This document shows positions 63,593 through 64,000 of a stretch of 64,000 nt of DNA, one piece after another. A model generated the notes under the pieces. That model did no database searches. It had not been told where the DNA came from and saw only the letters and a list, made by a program, of their open reading frames with translations. This DNA is from Oligoflexia bacterium (GTDB taxonomy: Bacteria > Bdellovibrionota_G > JANQFH01). Every line of letters starts with the position of its first letter. Positions within the stretch are counted from its first letter, which is position 1. A program made the position numbers and the translations under genes. The DNA is taken from assembly GCA_028277945.1 (NCBI GenBank), contig JANQFH010000068.1, forward strand, positions 186,001-250,000, given 5' to 3'.

Positions 63593-64000
63593 ATGCACCG
63601 ACCGCTGCTCTCCAGCACGATTCCGGCGATGATTCAGCATGTAATTGCTGGCCGCGAACAGGCACCAGCCATGCACTGGTTTGCTCAAGCTGGTTGGCAG
63701 AGCCTCAGCTACCAGCAGCTCGGCTCGCGCATCAAGAACCTTGGCCTGGGATTTATTGAGACCGGTCTGCAGCGTGGCGATCACCTTGCCATCATTGCTC
63801 CCAACTGCCCGGAGTGGATCCTCTGCGATCTCGCCTTTGCCAGCATTGGTGTGGTCACCGTACCCATCCATCCGACCTTGAATGTTGCCGCCATGAAAGA
63901 GATTCTTGCCGACAGTCAAGCGCGCGGCATGGTGCTGGCCGAATCGCTGCTTCCCAAATGCGGGCAGAGGCTGCAACAACACTTTAAGAAAAAGACGGCA
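63593..64000 (+). CDS. Long-chain acyl-CoA synthetase/AMP-binding protein, 3' end outside the window
   Basis: 136 codons are visible. The N-terminus (FAQAGWQSLSYQQLGSRIKN, then GLQRGDHLAIIAPNCPEWIL and GVVTVPIHPTLNVAAMKEIL) follows long-chain acyl-CoA synthetases. The AMP-binding motif lies beyond the window end. It would activate fatty acids with ATP and CoA. No Shine-Dalgarno is obvious before the ATG. Confidence 0.85.
   Translation, partial: MHRPLLSSTIPAMIQHVIAGREQAPAMHWFAQAGWQSLSYQQLGSRIKNLGLGFIETGLQRGDHLAIIAPNCPEWILCDLAFASIGVVTVPIHPTLNVAAMKEILADSQARGMVLAESLLPKCGQRLQQHFKKKTA

Noticed and set aside
63533-63982. 149-codon minus-strand frame at the window end
   Set aside because: The plus strand here reads as a clear acyl-CoA synthetase N-terminus; the antisense frame is its shadow.
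1-64000. CRISPR arrays, prophage, integrases, transposases, rRNA
   Set aside because: No regularly spaced direct repeats and no such proteins were seen; the only repeats are the palindromic elements described.

Overview
The window is bacterial chromosome, densely coded, of moderate GC, almost all of it vertical housekeeping DNA from a Gram-negative organism. The evidence is a complete division and cell-wall (dcw) cluster with meso-diaminopimelate-type MurE, several signal-peptide and lipobox proteins, an rpmE-prfA-prmC-murA block, SelA and a B12-dependent ribonucleotide reductase. Gene order and protein types look most like a deltaproteobacterial-grade lineage (Myxococcota, Bdellovibrionota or a related uncultured group). 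That placement is inference, because no rRNA gene is present.

Layout. 1-7 kb: the 3' part of a lytic transglycosylase, a two-gene exported-protein operon on the minus strand, and ligA. 7.0-7.4 kb: two adjacent non-coding elements with terminal inverted repeats and a shared core. 7.5-14 kb: LytM-type peptidase, phosphofructokinase with pyrophosphate-type residues, a DUF4143 ATPase preceded by a perfect palindrome, then xseB, xseA and argS. 14-31.3 kb: the dcw cluster, read right to left as mraZ-rsmH-ftsL-ftsI-murE-murF-mraY-murD-ftsW-murG-murC-murB-ftsQ-ftsA-ftsZ, with many start/stop overlaps. It is headed by a clear promoter and three MraZ boxes spaced by exactly 10 bp. No ddl lies between murB and ftsQ.

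31.3-36 kb: an orphan RecG-type wedge protein coupled to proC, a HAD phosphatase, and an unusual M16 protease fused to membrane segments and a PH-like tail. 36-44.3 kb is the accessory zone: antiporter, cytochrome c, NmrA-like protein, tautomerase, nucleotidyltransferase/RHH pair, acetyltransferase, methyltransferase, lipoprotein and SRPBCC protein. Three decayed genes lie among them (porin-like, PLP decarboxylase, cupin). 44.3-51 kb: rluD, selA, nrdJ and a second copy of a 120-bp inverted-repeat element whose first copy sits between ftsA and ftsZ. 51-64 kb: small exported proteins, amrA-murA-prmC-prfA-rpmE (prfA seems to start at CTG), a FecCD/BtuCD-type importer, cvpA, mnmA, a run of lipoproteins of unknown function, and the 5' end of an acyl-CoA ligase gene.

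Functionally, the centre of the window makes lipid II and the divisome. MurA (first committed step), LytM and the transglycosylase (remodelling) lie at its edges. I found no CRISPR array, rRNA, tRNA, integrase or transposase gene. The most unusual things seen are the families of palindromic repeats, the M16-membrane-PH fusion, the helicase-less RecG-like protein, the CTG start of prfA and the cluster of gene remnants. None of these is convincingly a new multi-gene system.
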